Assembly: GCA_029263555.1 (NCBI GenBank) | Contig: JAJUFW010000093.1 | Span: forward strand, 1-8,709 | Direction of reading: 5' to 3' | DNA length: 8,709 bases | DNA from: Alphaproteobacteria bacterium | GTDB taxonomy: Bacteria; Pseudomonadota; Alphaproteobacteria; DSM-16000; Inquilinaceae | Part shown: in pieces, positions 1 through 6,219 of the stretch | Numbering within the stretch: position 1 is the stretch's first letter | How the letters are laid out: the number at the start of each line of letters is the position of its first letter | Notes under the pieces: generated by a model | Databases searched by the model: none | The model's input: only the letters and a program-made list of their open reading frames with translations | Told to the model about the DNA's origin: nothing | Position numbers and translations under genes: made by a program

Positions 1-931
1 CGTAGCCGACCATCGCCTGCTCCCGTTCGACCTTGTCGATGTCAGGCTCGCTGTAGAAGAAGCCCGGCTCGATCTTGCCGAACGGTGCGTCGACGACTGT
101 TCCCACATAGGGAAGGAATCCGCTCGTGTGCTCGACATCCATGCGCTGGTACGAGCCGTGGAGCGTCAGGCTCGTCCGGTCGTCGGGCCGCCACGCCAAG
201 CTGGGCGCGATGAACCCGCGCCACCCGTCCGAATAGTCGATTTCGGTCTCGCCACCGGCAAGACGCCCGGTCAGACGGAAGCTCAGCCCGCCCTCGGGAT
301 CCAGCCGGTCGCCCAGATCGAAGCTGACGAAACCCGTCCCCCAGTTGTCGATCCCCGTCTCGGCATAGCGCAGGCGCTCGCCCGTGGGGCGCTTTCCGAC
401 ATAGTTGACGAGCCCGCCCGGCGAGGCGCCGCCATAGAGGGCCGACGATGGTCCCTTCAGCACCTCGATCCGCTCAAGAAGGAAGGGGTCGATGACGAAG
501 GCGCCGAACCCGTACTGATAGAGCGGCAGGTTGTCGAGGAAGACGCCGGTCTGTCCCGCGTCGAAGCCGCGGATGTAGAACCAGTCCGTGTCATGATCCG
601 GCCCGAAGGGCTGCGCGCGCACGCCGGCCACGTAGCGCAGCGCCTCGTCGGCCTTCCTGACCTGCTGGTCGTCGAGCTGTTCCCGGCCGATCACGGAGAT
701 CGTCTGCGGCACCTCCTCGATCGGGATGTCGACCTTGCTGCCGGTCGTCGTCCGCCTGGCGACATAGCCGGTCACCGGACCGCGAGCCGATTCCGCCTGG
801 GTCGTGATCACGAGAGGATCCAGGGCGAGCCCTTCGGTCTCCCCAGCCGGTTGTGCTGTGCCCCGCGCCAGCGCCGGCGCGGCCATTCCGGCGAGGACCA
901 ACGCGGTAGTTCCCATGAGAACGCCCCGCAC
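1..931 (-). CDS. TonB-dependent siderophore receptor, N-terminal part (cut by window edge)
   Basis: This is an outer-membrane, TonB-energised receptor, most likely for a ferric siderophore. About 310 residues are visible and the gene continues past the left edge. I prefer the GTG start at 931: a GAGG sits 7 nt upstream, an in-frame TAG lies further upstream, and this start gives a basic n-region (MRGVLMGTT) before the hydrophobic stretch ending APALA. The ATG at 916 is the alternative. Numbered from that ATG, a TonB-box-like DPLVITT lies at about 33-39. The plug domain follows, with VPQTISVIGREQL (about 69-81), an IRGFD motif (115-119) and RIEVLKGPSSALYGGASPGG (about 149-168), which is typical of siderophore receptors such as FhuA or FoxA relatives. 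The barrel begins after about residue 180. The siderophore cannot be named from this fragment. A Fur-box-like cluster lies about 65-105 bp upstream, which fits iron repression. Confidence 0.9.
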   Translation of the reverse strand, partial: MRGVLMGTTALVLAGMAAPALARGTAQPAGETEGLALDPLVITTQAESARGPVTGYVARRTTTGSKVDIPIEEVPQTISVIGREQLDDQQVRKADEALRYVAGVRAQPFGPDHDTDWFYIRGFDAGQTGVFLDNLPLYQYGFGAFVIDPFLLERIEVLKGPSSALYGGASPGGLVNYVGKRPTGERLRYAETGIDNWGTGFVSFDLGDRLDPEGGLSFRLTGRLAGGETEIDYSDGWRGFIAPSLAWRPDDRTSLTLHGSYQRMDVEHTSGFLPYVGTVVDAPFGKIEPGFFYSEPDIDKVEREQAMVGY

Positions 932-995
932 GCCGCGGCCTCGTCCCCGGCCGATATCCCTTGCTTCCTACATGCCTGTTCCCGCAACAAGACCC

Positions 996-1037
996 GATGA
1001 GAATGAGAATGATAATGATATTCACTCTCTTCTCATC
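996..1037. promoter_or_regulatory. Fur-box-like repeat cluster upstream of the TonB receptor
   Basis: On the plus strand the stretch consists of tandem hexamer-like units (GATGAG, AATGAG, AATGAT, AATGAT). The 19-mer at 1005-1023 matches the classical Fur consensus (GATAATGATAATCATTATC) at 15 of 19 positions by my count. The cluster is flanked by a perfect 8-bp inverted repeat, GATGAGAA at 996-1003 and TTCTCATC at 1030-1037. It is AT-rich in otherwise GC-rich DNA and lies directly upstream of an iron-siderophore receptor, which is where an iron repressor would bind. That Fur itself binds here, rather than another alphaproteobacterial iron regulator such as Irr or RirA, is inference. Confidence 0.65.
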
Positions 1038-1099
1038 GGCAGAGGCGAAATTCCAGGATTTTTTCTGTACCCGGGAAGCGGAGCGACCGAGAGCCGCGG

Positions 1100-1939
1100 C
1101 TATTTCACGGCACCGCTCGTAAGCCCTCGGATGAGCTGGCGGGAGAACAGCAGATAGAGCGCCAGCACCGGCAGGATGGCAAGGGTGAGCGAGGCGATGA
1201 CCGCGTTCCAGTCGGTCACGTATTGGCCGATGAACTGCTGGATGCCGAGCGTGACTGTCCGGACCTGGTCCGCCTGCGCCAGGATCAGGGGAAACCACAG
1301 GTCGTTCCAGATGGGGATCATCGTGAAGATGCCGACGGTCGCCAGAATGGGCCGGGTCAGCGGCAGGACGATCGAGAAGAAGATCCGGTACTCGCTGACC
1401 CCGTCGCAGCGCGCAGCGTCCTTCAGCTCACGCGGGAGCTGGCGCATGAATTCGGACAGGAGGAATACGGCCAAAGGCAGCCCCTGCGCCGTGTAGACGA
1501 GGACGAGAATGGTCCGGGTGTTGACGAGATCGAGCGCGGACGCCAGCTCCAGGATCCCGATCGTGCCCAGCCGGATCGGAATCATGATGCCGATCGCAAG
1601 ATAGATCGCCATCAGGCTGTTGCCCGGGAACCTGTATTCCGAAAGCGCCCAGGCGGCCATCGCCCCGAACAGGAGTACCAGGAACAGCGCGGCGACGGTC
1701 ACGATCAGGCTGTTCGCGAAATAGATCTCGAAGGACGACCGGGCAAGCACGGTCGCGAAGCCCTCGAGCGAGAAGGTCTCGGGCGTCGGCGGCGCGAGCG
1801 GATCGCCGAAGATCGCGCGCCGCGTCTTCACCGAATTGACCAGCACGATCAGGATCGGAAAGATCGCGACCACGGTGTAGGCGATGAGGACGCCGTGCAC
1901 CGCCGCCGCGCCTAAGGTCTTACCCCTGCGCGCCGCCAT
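1100..1939 (-). CDS. ABC sugar transporter permease, MalG type (CUT1)
   Basis: This is the second inner-membrane permease of a carbohydrate-type ABC importer (279 aa, the usual length for MalG/UgpE-like proteins). It has a membrane segment near residues 14-35, then a periplasmic stretch, then further hydrophobic segments (about 76-98, 108-130, 142-162, 186-210 and 247-266). The cytoplasmic EAA loop that docks the ATPase is at about 172-197 (LKDAARCDG, then IVLPLTRP). The C-terminus, RGLTSGAVK, is the standard ending of this family. The start at 1939 is 2 nt after the stop codon of the upstream permease, so the two genes are translationally linked. No ATPase follows; the next gene on this strand is the TonB receptor. 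The substrate cannot be told from the permease alone. Confidence 0.93.
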   Translation of the reverse strand: MAARRGKTLGAAAVHGVLIAYTVVAIFPILIVLVNSVKTRRAIFGDPLAPPTPETFSLEGFATVLARSSFEIYFANSLIVTVAALFLVLLFGAMAAWALSEYRFPGNSLMAIYLAIGIMIPIRLGTIGILELASALDLVNTRTILVLVYTAQGLPLAVFLLSEFMRQLPRELKDAARCDGVSEYRIFFSIVLPLTRPILATVGIFTMIPIWNDLWFPLILAQADQVRTVTLGIQQFIGQYVTDWNAVIASLTLAILPVLALYLLFSRQLIRGLTSGAVK

Positions 1940-1941
1940 GG

Positions 1942-2916
1942 CTAGAGCTCGTAGCGCTGCATGCGCCGCTGGATGACGAAGAAGTAGATCATCACCCCGG
2001 TCAGGATGATCAGGAACATGAGGGTGGCGATGGCGGCGCCCATCGTCGGGTTCCCGAGCTGGAGCTGGTATCCGAAGAATGTCCTGTAGAAGAGCGTGCC
2101 CATGATGTCGGTCGAGAAATTGGGGCCGGCGAGCGCGCCTTTCACGGCGTAGATGAGATCGAAGGCGTTGAAGTTGCCGACATAGGTCAGGATCGAGACG
2201 GCACCCACGGTCGGCAGGATGAGCGGCAGCTTCACCCGCCAGAAGACCTGCATCTGGGTCGCGCCGTCCACCACGGCCGCGTCCACCAGGTCGTCCGGTA
2301 TGTTCAGAAGCGCGGCGTAGATCAGCATCATCGGAATGCCGACGAACTGCCAGACCGATATCAGCGACAGCGTGATGAGGGCCGTGCCTTCCTGCCCCAG
2401 CCAGGGGCCGAACAGGGACGAGAGCCCGATCGCCGCCAGGATCCCCTTCCCCACCCCCCAGACCGGGCTCAGGATCAGTTGCCAGACGAACCCGATGATC
2501 ACGACCGACAGCATGGTCGGCGTGAACAAGAGGGTCCGGTAGGTCTGGCGGAAGCGAAGGCGGGGCAGGCTGAGCAGGGCCGCAAGCGCGATCCCGATCG
2601 GGTTCTGCACGGCCATGTGGATCAGGAAGAAGACGAGATTGTTGCCGAGCGCGTTCCAGAACGGCCCTGCCCAGCGCGGATCCGTGATCAGCGTGACATA
2701 GTTGGAGAGCCCGGCGAAATGGCGCACGCCCGCGGCATCCGCCGCGAACAGGCTGAGCCGCATGCTGTCGAGCAGCGGATAGACGGAGAAGACCGTGTAG
2801 ACGAGCGTGGCCGGCGCCAGAAAGACGACGATATGCCACGGAAACGGCCTGCGCCGGCGCCGGACGGATGTCCTCCCGGCGCCGGCAGCGGCATTTTCAG
2901 CCAGTAGCGAGGTCAT
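1942..2916 (-). CDS. ABC sugar transporter permease, MalF type (CUT1)
   Basis: This is the first inner-membrane permease of the importer (324 aa). A basic N-terminal tail (RRRRRP at about 19-24) precedes the first membrane segment (about 28-48). Further hydrophobic segments lie at about 93-116, 128-150, 179-203, 233-256 and 292-315. The EAA loop is at about 208-235 (DDLVDAAVVDGA, then KLPLILPT), the contact site for the ATPase. The start at 2916 is fixed by a strong Shine-Dalgarno AGGAAGG at 2923-2929, 6 nt upstream; the longer reading to 2985 adds residues unlike the family and would run through the intergenic hairpin. The gene sits between the binding-protein gene (91 nt gap) and the MalG-type permease (2 nt gap) and is clearly part of one operon. 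Confidence 0.93.
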   Translation of the reverse strand: MTSLLAENAAAGAGRTSVRRRRRPFPWHIVVFLAPATLVYTVFSVYPLLDSMRLSLFAADAAGVRHFAGLSNYVTLITDPRWAGPFWNALGNNLVFFLIHMAVQNPIGIALAALLSLPRLRFRQTYRTLLFTPTMLSVVIIGFVWQLILSPVWGVGKGILAAIGLSSLFGPWLGQEGTALITLSLISVWQFVGIPMMLIYAALLNIPDDLVDAAVVDGATQMQVFWRVKLPLILPTVGAVSILTYVGNFNAFDLIYAVKGALAGPNFSTDIMGTLFYRTFFGYQLQLGNPTMGAAIATLMFLIILTGVMIYFFVIQRRMQRYEL

Positions 2917-2922
2917 GGCGTT

Positions 2923-2929
2923 CCTTCCT
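2923..2929 (-). promoter_or_regulatory. Strong ribosome binding site of the MalF-type permease
   Basis: AGGAAGG on the minus strand lies 6 nt before the ATG at 2916. It decides the start codon against longer in-frame readings. It also lies just downstream (in the sense of transcription) of the hairpin at 2941-2967, so that hairpin would sit right in front of it in the mRNA. Confidence 0.8.
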
Positions 2930-2940
2930 GGAACGGGGCC

Positions 2941-2967
2941 GCGCCGGACCGTCCTCCGGTCCGGCGC
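2941..2967 (-). repeat. Intergenic GC-rich hairpin between binding protein and permease genes
   Basis: GCGCCGGACC at 2941-2950 is the exact inverse complement of GGTCCGGCGC at 2958-2967, giving a 10-bp stem with a 7-nt loop. A few more G-C pairs are possible outside a small bulge. No T-run follows on either strand, so it is not a classical intrinsic terminator. In many sugar ABC operons a stable structure after the binding-protein gene protects its message or reduces readthrough, so that binding protein is made in excess over permeases. That role is inferred here from position. Confidence 0.6.
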
Positions 2968-2992
2968 CCCGGGCCTGTCCCGCAATCGGCCA

Positions 2993-3007
2993 ACCGGCCC
3001 GGCCGGT
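2993..3007. repeat. Short GC dyad overlapping the stop of the binding-protein gene
   Basis: ACCGGCC at 2993-2999 is the inverse complement of GGCCGGT at 3001-3007, with one base between. The arm at 3007 touches the last base of the stop codon of the binding-protein gene. Together with the larger hairpin at 2941-2967 it gives two structured elements in the 90-nt spacer. It may stabilise the 3' end of the upstream message; being very GC-rich, it could also be chance. Confidence 0.35.
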
Positions 3008-4296
3008 CACTGCTGCGGCTTGTACCAGCTGTCCAGCCCGTCCTGGATCTGCTGGGCTGCGGCCTCGGGCGTAAGCGTGCCATTGATCACCTGGGCGCTG
3101 ACGTTCCAGAGCTCATTCTCCAGATTCGGTTCGCCCCGCGAAAGAATCTGGTAGGAGTTCCGGATCGTCGGCTGACACTGCTCCCGCCAGCTCAGGAACT
3201 CGGCGGCCGTCGGATCCTCCACGGTGACGGCGTGCTTCGACAGCGAGAAGAAGCCGGGAAGCTGGTTGGAATAGATCTCGGCGAATTCCGCCGTCGTCGT
3301 CCACTCCAGGAATGCCCTGGCCGCATCGGGGTTCTTCGCCGCGGCGTTCATGCCGATCGCGATGTCCGTGTGGTCGCTGATGAAGCAGTCCTGGCCGGCT
3401 TCGGGCAGCGGCGGAGGGAAGGCGCCCATCTCGAAATCGGCCTGGGTCCGGAAGACGGAGATGTCCCAGGACCCCGCCGGGTAAATCGCGGCCCGGCCGA
3501 GCGAGAACAGGTTCTGGCTGTCCGGGTAGGTCTGGGCGGAATAACCGTCCCCCAGATAGGGCGCCCAGGACGCAAGCTCCTGGAAGACCGCGACATATTC
3601 GGGGTCGGTGAACTTGTCCTCGCCGGCGATCAGGGCCCGGCGCCCCTCCTCGCCCCGCCAGTAGTTCGGCCCGATGTTCTGGAAGCCCATGGTCGCCGCT
3701 TCCCACTGGTCGGCGGTCCCCATCGCCATCGGGATGTAGTTGCCGTCCTCCTGCAGCCGGTCGAGCAGGGCGTGGAACTCCGCAACGGTTGTCGGCTCGG
3801 CAAGCCCCAGCTCCTCGAAGATCTCCTGGTTGTAGAGGAACCCGTGGATCACCGATGCCATCGGCACGCAGAAGACAGTCGCGCCGTCGTCGGTCACCCA
3901 GGCGCTTTTGGCCACGTCGGAGAAATTTTCGATGCCGGGGAGGTCGTTCAAGGACGCCAGATGCCCGCGCTGATAGAGGGCCAGCGAAGCGTCGAACGGC
4001 CGGCAGGTGATGAGATCGCCCGCCGTGCCCGCTTCGATCTTCGCGTTCAGGGCCGCGTTGTATTCGGTCGGCGCCGTGGGCGAGAAGGTGACCGTGATGT
4101 CGGGATACTTCTTGTTGAAGGCCGGGATGATGACGTCCTGCCAGATCGCGAGATCGTCATTGCGCCAGCTTTCGATCACCAACTCTCCGGACTGGGCCTG
4201 GGAAAGCGCAGGCCAGCCGGCAACCAGCCCGGCCGTGACGGCGATTCGCGCAATCCTTCCCGAAAGGCGGCTTGGCGCCCTTCCGACGTTCACCAT
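3007..4296 (-). CDS. ABC transporter sugar-binding protein (family 1 extracellular solute-binding)
   Basis: This is the periplasmic solute receptor of the CUT1 importer (429 aa, normal length). The start at 4296 is set by GGAGG at 4303-4307, 6 nt upstream; the longer reading adds a tail that does not look like a signal peptide. The signal peptide spans about residues 1-34, with arginines in the n-region, a hydrophobic stretch IAVTAGLVAGWPA and a likely cut after ALSQA. The mature part begins with the usual first strand GELVIESWR. It contains IWQDVIIPAFNKKYPDITV (about 51-69), a hinge-region FLYNQEIFEELGL (about 153-165), YPAGSWD at 272-278, where the tryptophan usually stacks on the sugar ring, and DIAIGMNAAAKNPDAARAFL near 311-330. 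Four cysteines (98, 143, 304, 374) could form disulfides. The ligand is probably a sugar, polyol or glycerol-phosphate-like compound; I cannot be more specific. Confidence 0.93.
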   Translation of the reverse strand: MVNVGRAPSRLSGRIARIAVTAGLVAGWPALSQAQSGELVIESWRNDDLAIWQDVIIPAFNKKYPDITVTFSPTAPTEYNAALNAKIEAGTAGDLITCRPFDASLALYQRGHLASLNDLPGIENFSDVAKSAWVTDDGATVFCVPMASVIHGFLYNQEIFEELGLAEPTTVAEFHALLDRLQEDGNYIPMAMGTADQWEAATMGFQNIGPNYWRGEEGRRALIAGEDKFTDPEYVAVFQELASWAPYLGDGYSAQTYPDSQNLFSLGRAAIYPAGSWDISVFRTQADFEMGAFPPPLPEAGQDCFISDHTDIAIGMNAAAKNPDAARAFLEWTTTAEFAEIYSNQLPGFFSLSKHAVTVEDPTAAEFLSWREQCQPTIRNSYQILSRGEPNLENELWNVSAQVINGTLTPEAAAQQIQDGLDSWYKPQQ

Positions 4297-4508
4297 GATG
4301 AGCCTCCGCAGTCTAGTTCTTATCTGTCCGCAGGTTGCGTCCCCGTACGGAGAATCCCTGGTAACGGGTGTCCTCCCGGTCCTGTCCGCCGGATCCCCGA
4401 CGGGACCCGCCGGATTTTCCGGTCGGGTGCCCTGCCCCCCGATCCTACGCACCGGGGTTTCCGGTTAGACTAGCGTTCCCACGATGCCGTTTCCATGCCC
4501 TTTGTCCA
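4297..4508. other. Divergent spacer between binding-protein and PAP2 genes
   Basis: This 212-nt stretch should hold the promoters of the sugar-transporter operon (leftward) and the PAP2 gene (rightward). I could not assign convincing -35/-10 pairs. An imperfect hairpin is visible: CCCGCCGGA at 4406-4414 against TCCGGTCGGG at 4418-4427, with one bulged base. TAGACT occurs once on the plus strand (4466-4471) and once on the minus strand next to the binding-protein RBS. It could serve as a -10-like hexamer for PAP2, but its -35 partner is poor. No clear LacI- or ROK-type operator palindrome was seen. Confidence 0.45.
4303..4307 (-). promoter_or_regulatory. Ribosome binding site of the sugar-binding protein
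   Basis: GGAGG on the minus strand lies 6 nt before the ATG at 4296. It selects that start over the in-frame upstream ATG at 4452 and leaves a 212-nt spacer to the divergent PAP2 gene. Confidence 0.8.
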
Positions 4509-5264
4509 ATGAAGCGACCGCTCACCCAGGCCCGGCACATCCTGCTGTCACGCTTCGGCCGCTATGAGATCTGGATGCTGGTCCTGCCGGGGATGGTCGC
4601 GGCCGCGGTGTGGGGTTTCGTTTCCCTGGCCGACGGGATCCGCGAAGGCGAAACGGAAGCGCTTGACCGGGCGCTGCTTCTTGCCTTCCGCCGCGGGGAC
4701 GATCCTTCCGACCCGCTGGGCCCGCGATGGTTCGAGGAGATGTGCCGCGACTTCACGGCGTTCGGAGGCACGGGGCCCCTCGTCTTCCTGACGCTGGCGG
4801 CCATGCTCTACCTCCTTTTCCGGGGGAAGCGGCGAACGGCGCTGTTCGTCTTGCTGGCGGTCGGCGGCGGACAGTTCCTGTCGACCGTCCTGAAGCTTGG
4901 CTTCGATCGGCCCAGGCCCGACCTCGTCCCCCACGGCATGGAGGTCTATACGGCAAGCTTTCCCAGCGGCCACGCAATGATGGCCGCCGTCACCTATCTG
5001 ACGCTGGGGGCCCTGCTGGCCCGCACCGAGAGCCGATACCGCATCAAGGCCTATCTGATCCTGCTTGCGCTGGTCGTGACCGTCATCGTCGGGATCAGCC
5101 GGGTCTATCTGGGCGTCCACTGGCCGACCGACGTCCTGGGCGGCTGGATCGCCGGAAGCGCCTGGGCAGCCGCCTGCTGGACCCTGGCCCTGGTCCTGCA
5201 GCGCCGCGGCCGGCTGGAGAAGGAAAGCCCCGGGAACGAGGCTCACTCCGCCCGCGACGCGTGA
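4509..5264 (+). CDS. PAP2-family membrane phosphatase
   Basis: This is an integral membrane phosphatase of the PAP2 superfamily (251 aa). Such enzymes remove phosphate from lipid phosphates such as undecaprenyl pyrophosphate, phosphatidate or phosphatidylglycerophosphate, with the active site usually on the periplasmic side. All three signature motifs are present in order: KLGFDRPRP at 129-137 (K129, R136), PSGH at 152-155 (catalytic H155) and SRVYLGVHWPTD at 197-208 (R198, nucleophile H204, D208). Membrane segments lie at about 22-41, 88-105, 110-127, 157-171, 181-197 and 210-230. The ATG at 4509 gives a normal N-terminus, although no good Shine-Dalgarno precedes it. An in-frame extension to 4368 is possible but looks like non-coding sequence. 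The gene is divergent from the ABC operon and overlaps the converging propeller gene by 22 bp. The exact substrate is unknown. Confidence 0.92.
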   Translation: MKRPLTQARHILLSRFGRYEIWMLVLPGMVAAAVWGFVSLADGIREGETEALDRALLLAFRRGDDPSDPLGPRWFEEMCRDFTAFGGTGPLVFLTLAAMLYLLFRGKRRTALFVLLAVGGGQFLSTVLKLGFDRPRPDLVPHGMEVYTASFPSGHAMMAAVTYLTLGALLARTESRYRIKAYLILLALVVTVIVGISRVYLGVHWPTDVLGGWIAGSAWAAACWTLALVLQRRGRLEKESPGNEAHSARDA

Positions 5265-6127
5265 AAGCCGACCCAACGGATCGGCGACAGACCTTCCACC
5301 GCCGTCGCGAAGGACCGGCCGGCATCGTCGCTGCGGTAAAGGGTTCCGCCGGGCGTGCCCAAAAGAACGGTATCGTCCCGTGCGGCCAGCTGGAACGTGT
5401 CGACGTTGTGGTCGAACCATTCCGGCACGCCCGTCCTGCAGCGTTCGAAAGGAGCGTTCGATCCGGCCGGTCTCCGGTACAGGGCGGCACGGTCGGTGCC
5501 GGGCCCGGTCGACGCGGTCACAAGCTCGAAATCCCCGGCCTGGGCGACCGCCCGGGCGTATGGCGCGTGAAGACCGTCGACCGTCCAGCTCCACGTATCC
5601 CCGCCATCGGCGCTGGCGCCGAAGCCGGCGGCCGCGGCCACCAGCATCCGGGTTCCAGCTGCGATCACCTGGTGGGTGTCCCGTTCCTGGGCGACCACCT
5701 CCCACCAGCTCTGCCCCCCATCGACGGATCGCCAGACGCCGCCCACATGCACATTCACGAACCAGGCGCCGTCCTGACCGATGGCGACCGATCGCGTATC
5801 CGGCGGGGCGCCCCAGGGCGTGTACCAGTCGCGCCGGTCGGCGATGGCATCGAAACCGTGGACCGGCTCGGCCTCCCCGGCCCGTGAAACGCGGTAGAGA
5901 CGCGCGCCCGAAGTCCCGACGAGCGCGCTCCCCTCGGCCAGAGCCGCAACGCAGAGCGGCGTCGGACCGCCGAGGGACACCGCCTGTCCGCCAGCGAGTG
6001 CGACGACCAGGTCGCCAGCAACGGCCCAGTCGCCGTCGACCGCCCGGACCTTCGGTCGATCGAGGAGAAGCCGGGTTCCGCCCTCGGCGAGCCCCAAAAG
6101 GCCGTCGTCCGTCCCGATCAGGATCAT
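5243..6127 (-). CDS. BNR/Asp-box beta-propeller protein, sialidase-like repeats
   Basis: This 294-aa protein has the look of a six- or seven-bladed propeller of the WD40/YVTN/BNR-like group often annotated as exo-alpha-sialidase or glycosyl hydrolase-like. Asp-box motifs (S-x-D-G-G-x-[ST]-W) are visible as SVDGGQSW (134-141) and SADGGDTW (172-179), with a degenerate copy SDDAGRSF (266-273). Short strands of the form LVVAL, ALVGT, MLVAAAAG and TVLLGTPGG repeat between them. The start at 6127 (MILIGTDDGLLGL) matches a first propeller strand; the longer reading to 6286 would run into the nuclease-like gene. There is no signal peptide or membrane segment, so it is probably cytoplasmic. No sialidase catalytic residues can be assigned, and enzymatic activity should not be assumed. 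It lies 92 nt downstream of the nuclease-like gene on the same strand. Confidence 0.82.
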   Translation of the reverse strand: MILIGTDDGLLGLAEGGTRLLLDRPKVRAVDGDWAVAGDLVVALAGGQAVSLGGPTPLCVAALAEGSALVGTSGARLYRVSRAGEAEPVHGFDAIADRRDWYTPWGAPPDTRSVAIGQDGAWFVNVHVGGVWRSVDGGQSWWEVVAQERDTHQVIAAGTRMLVAAAAGFGASADGGDTWSWTVDGLHAPYARAVAQAGDFELVTASTGPGTDRAALYRRPAGSNAPFERCRTGVPEWFDHNVDTFQLAARDDTVLLGTPGGTLYRSDDAGRSFATAVEGLSPIRWVGFHASRAE

Positions 6128-6161
6128 AATGCCTGCATCCTCGTCCAGCCGATGCGTCCAT

Positions 6162-6189
6162 TCTATATCGGCCGTCAGCGGCGCGGCAA
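6162..6189 (-). promoter_or_regulatory. Possible promoter for the propeller gene
   Basis: On the minus strand TTGCCG (6189-6184) and TATAGA (6167-6162) are separated by 16 nt. The second hexamer lies 34 nt before the ATG at 6127. Each matches the sigma-70 consensus at about 4 of 6 positions. It falls in the 92-nt gap after the nuclease-like gene, so the propeller gene may be transcribed on its own as well as by readthrough. Confidence 0.3.
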
Positions 6190-6219
6190 AAAGGGCCGGA
6201 GGGCGCCCGTGGCACGAGG

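Noticed and set aside
128..1000. A 290-codon plus-strand open frame opposite the TonB receptor
   Set aside because: The receptor reading frame on the minus strand is unbroken from 931 to the window edge and carries plug-domain motifs; the plus-strand product has none.
1942..2839. Extension of the MalG-type permease upstream to 2839
   Set aside because: The extra 300 residues lie out of frame within the MalF-type permease and are not membrane-like; the true N-terminus is at 1939.
2941..2967. Intrinsic transcription terminator
   Set aside because: The stem is strong but no T-run follows on either strand, and the downstream permease is plainly in the same operon.
4406..4427. Riboswitch or terminator in the leader of the binding-protein gene
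   Set aside because: Only a short, bulged stem with a 3-nt loop and no known aptamer features or poly-T; likely to arise by chance in GC-rich sequence.
3232..4473. A 413-codon plus-strand open frame opposite the sugar-binding protein gene
   Set aside because: Low-complexity R/G/V/D-rich product with no recognisable fold; the opposite strand encodes a clear binding protein with signal peptide and RBS.
5243..6127. Genuine sialidase
   Set aside because: Asp boxes are structural and occur in many propellers; no catalytic arginine triad or signal peptide could be recognised.
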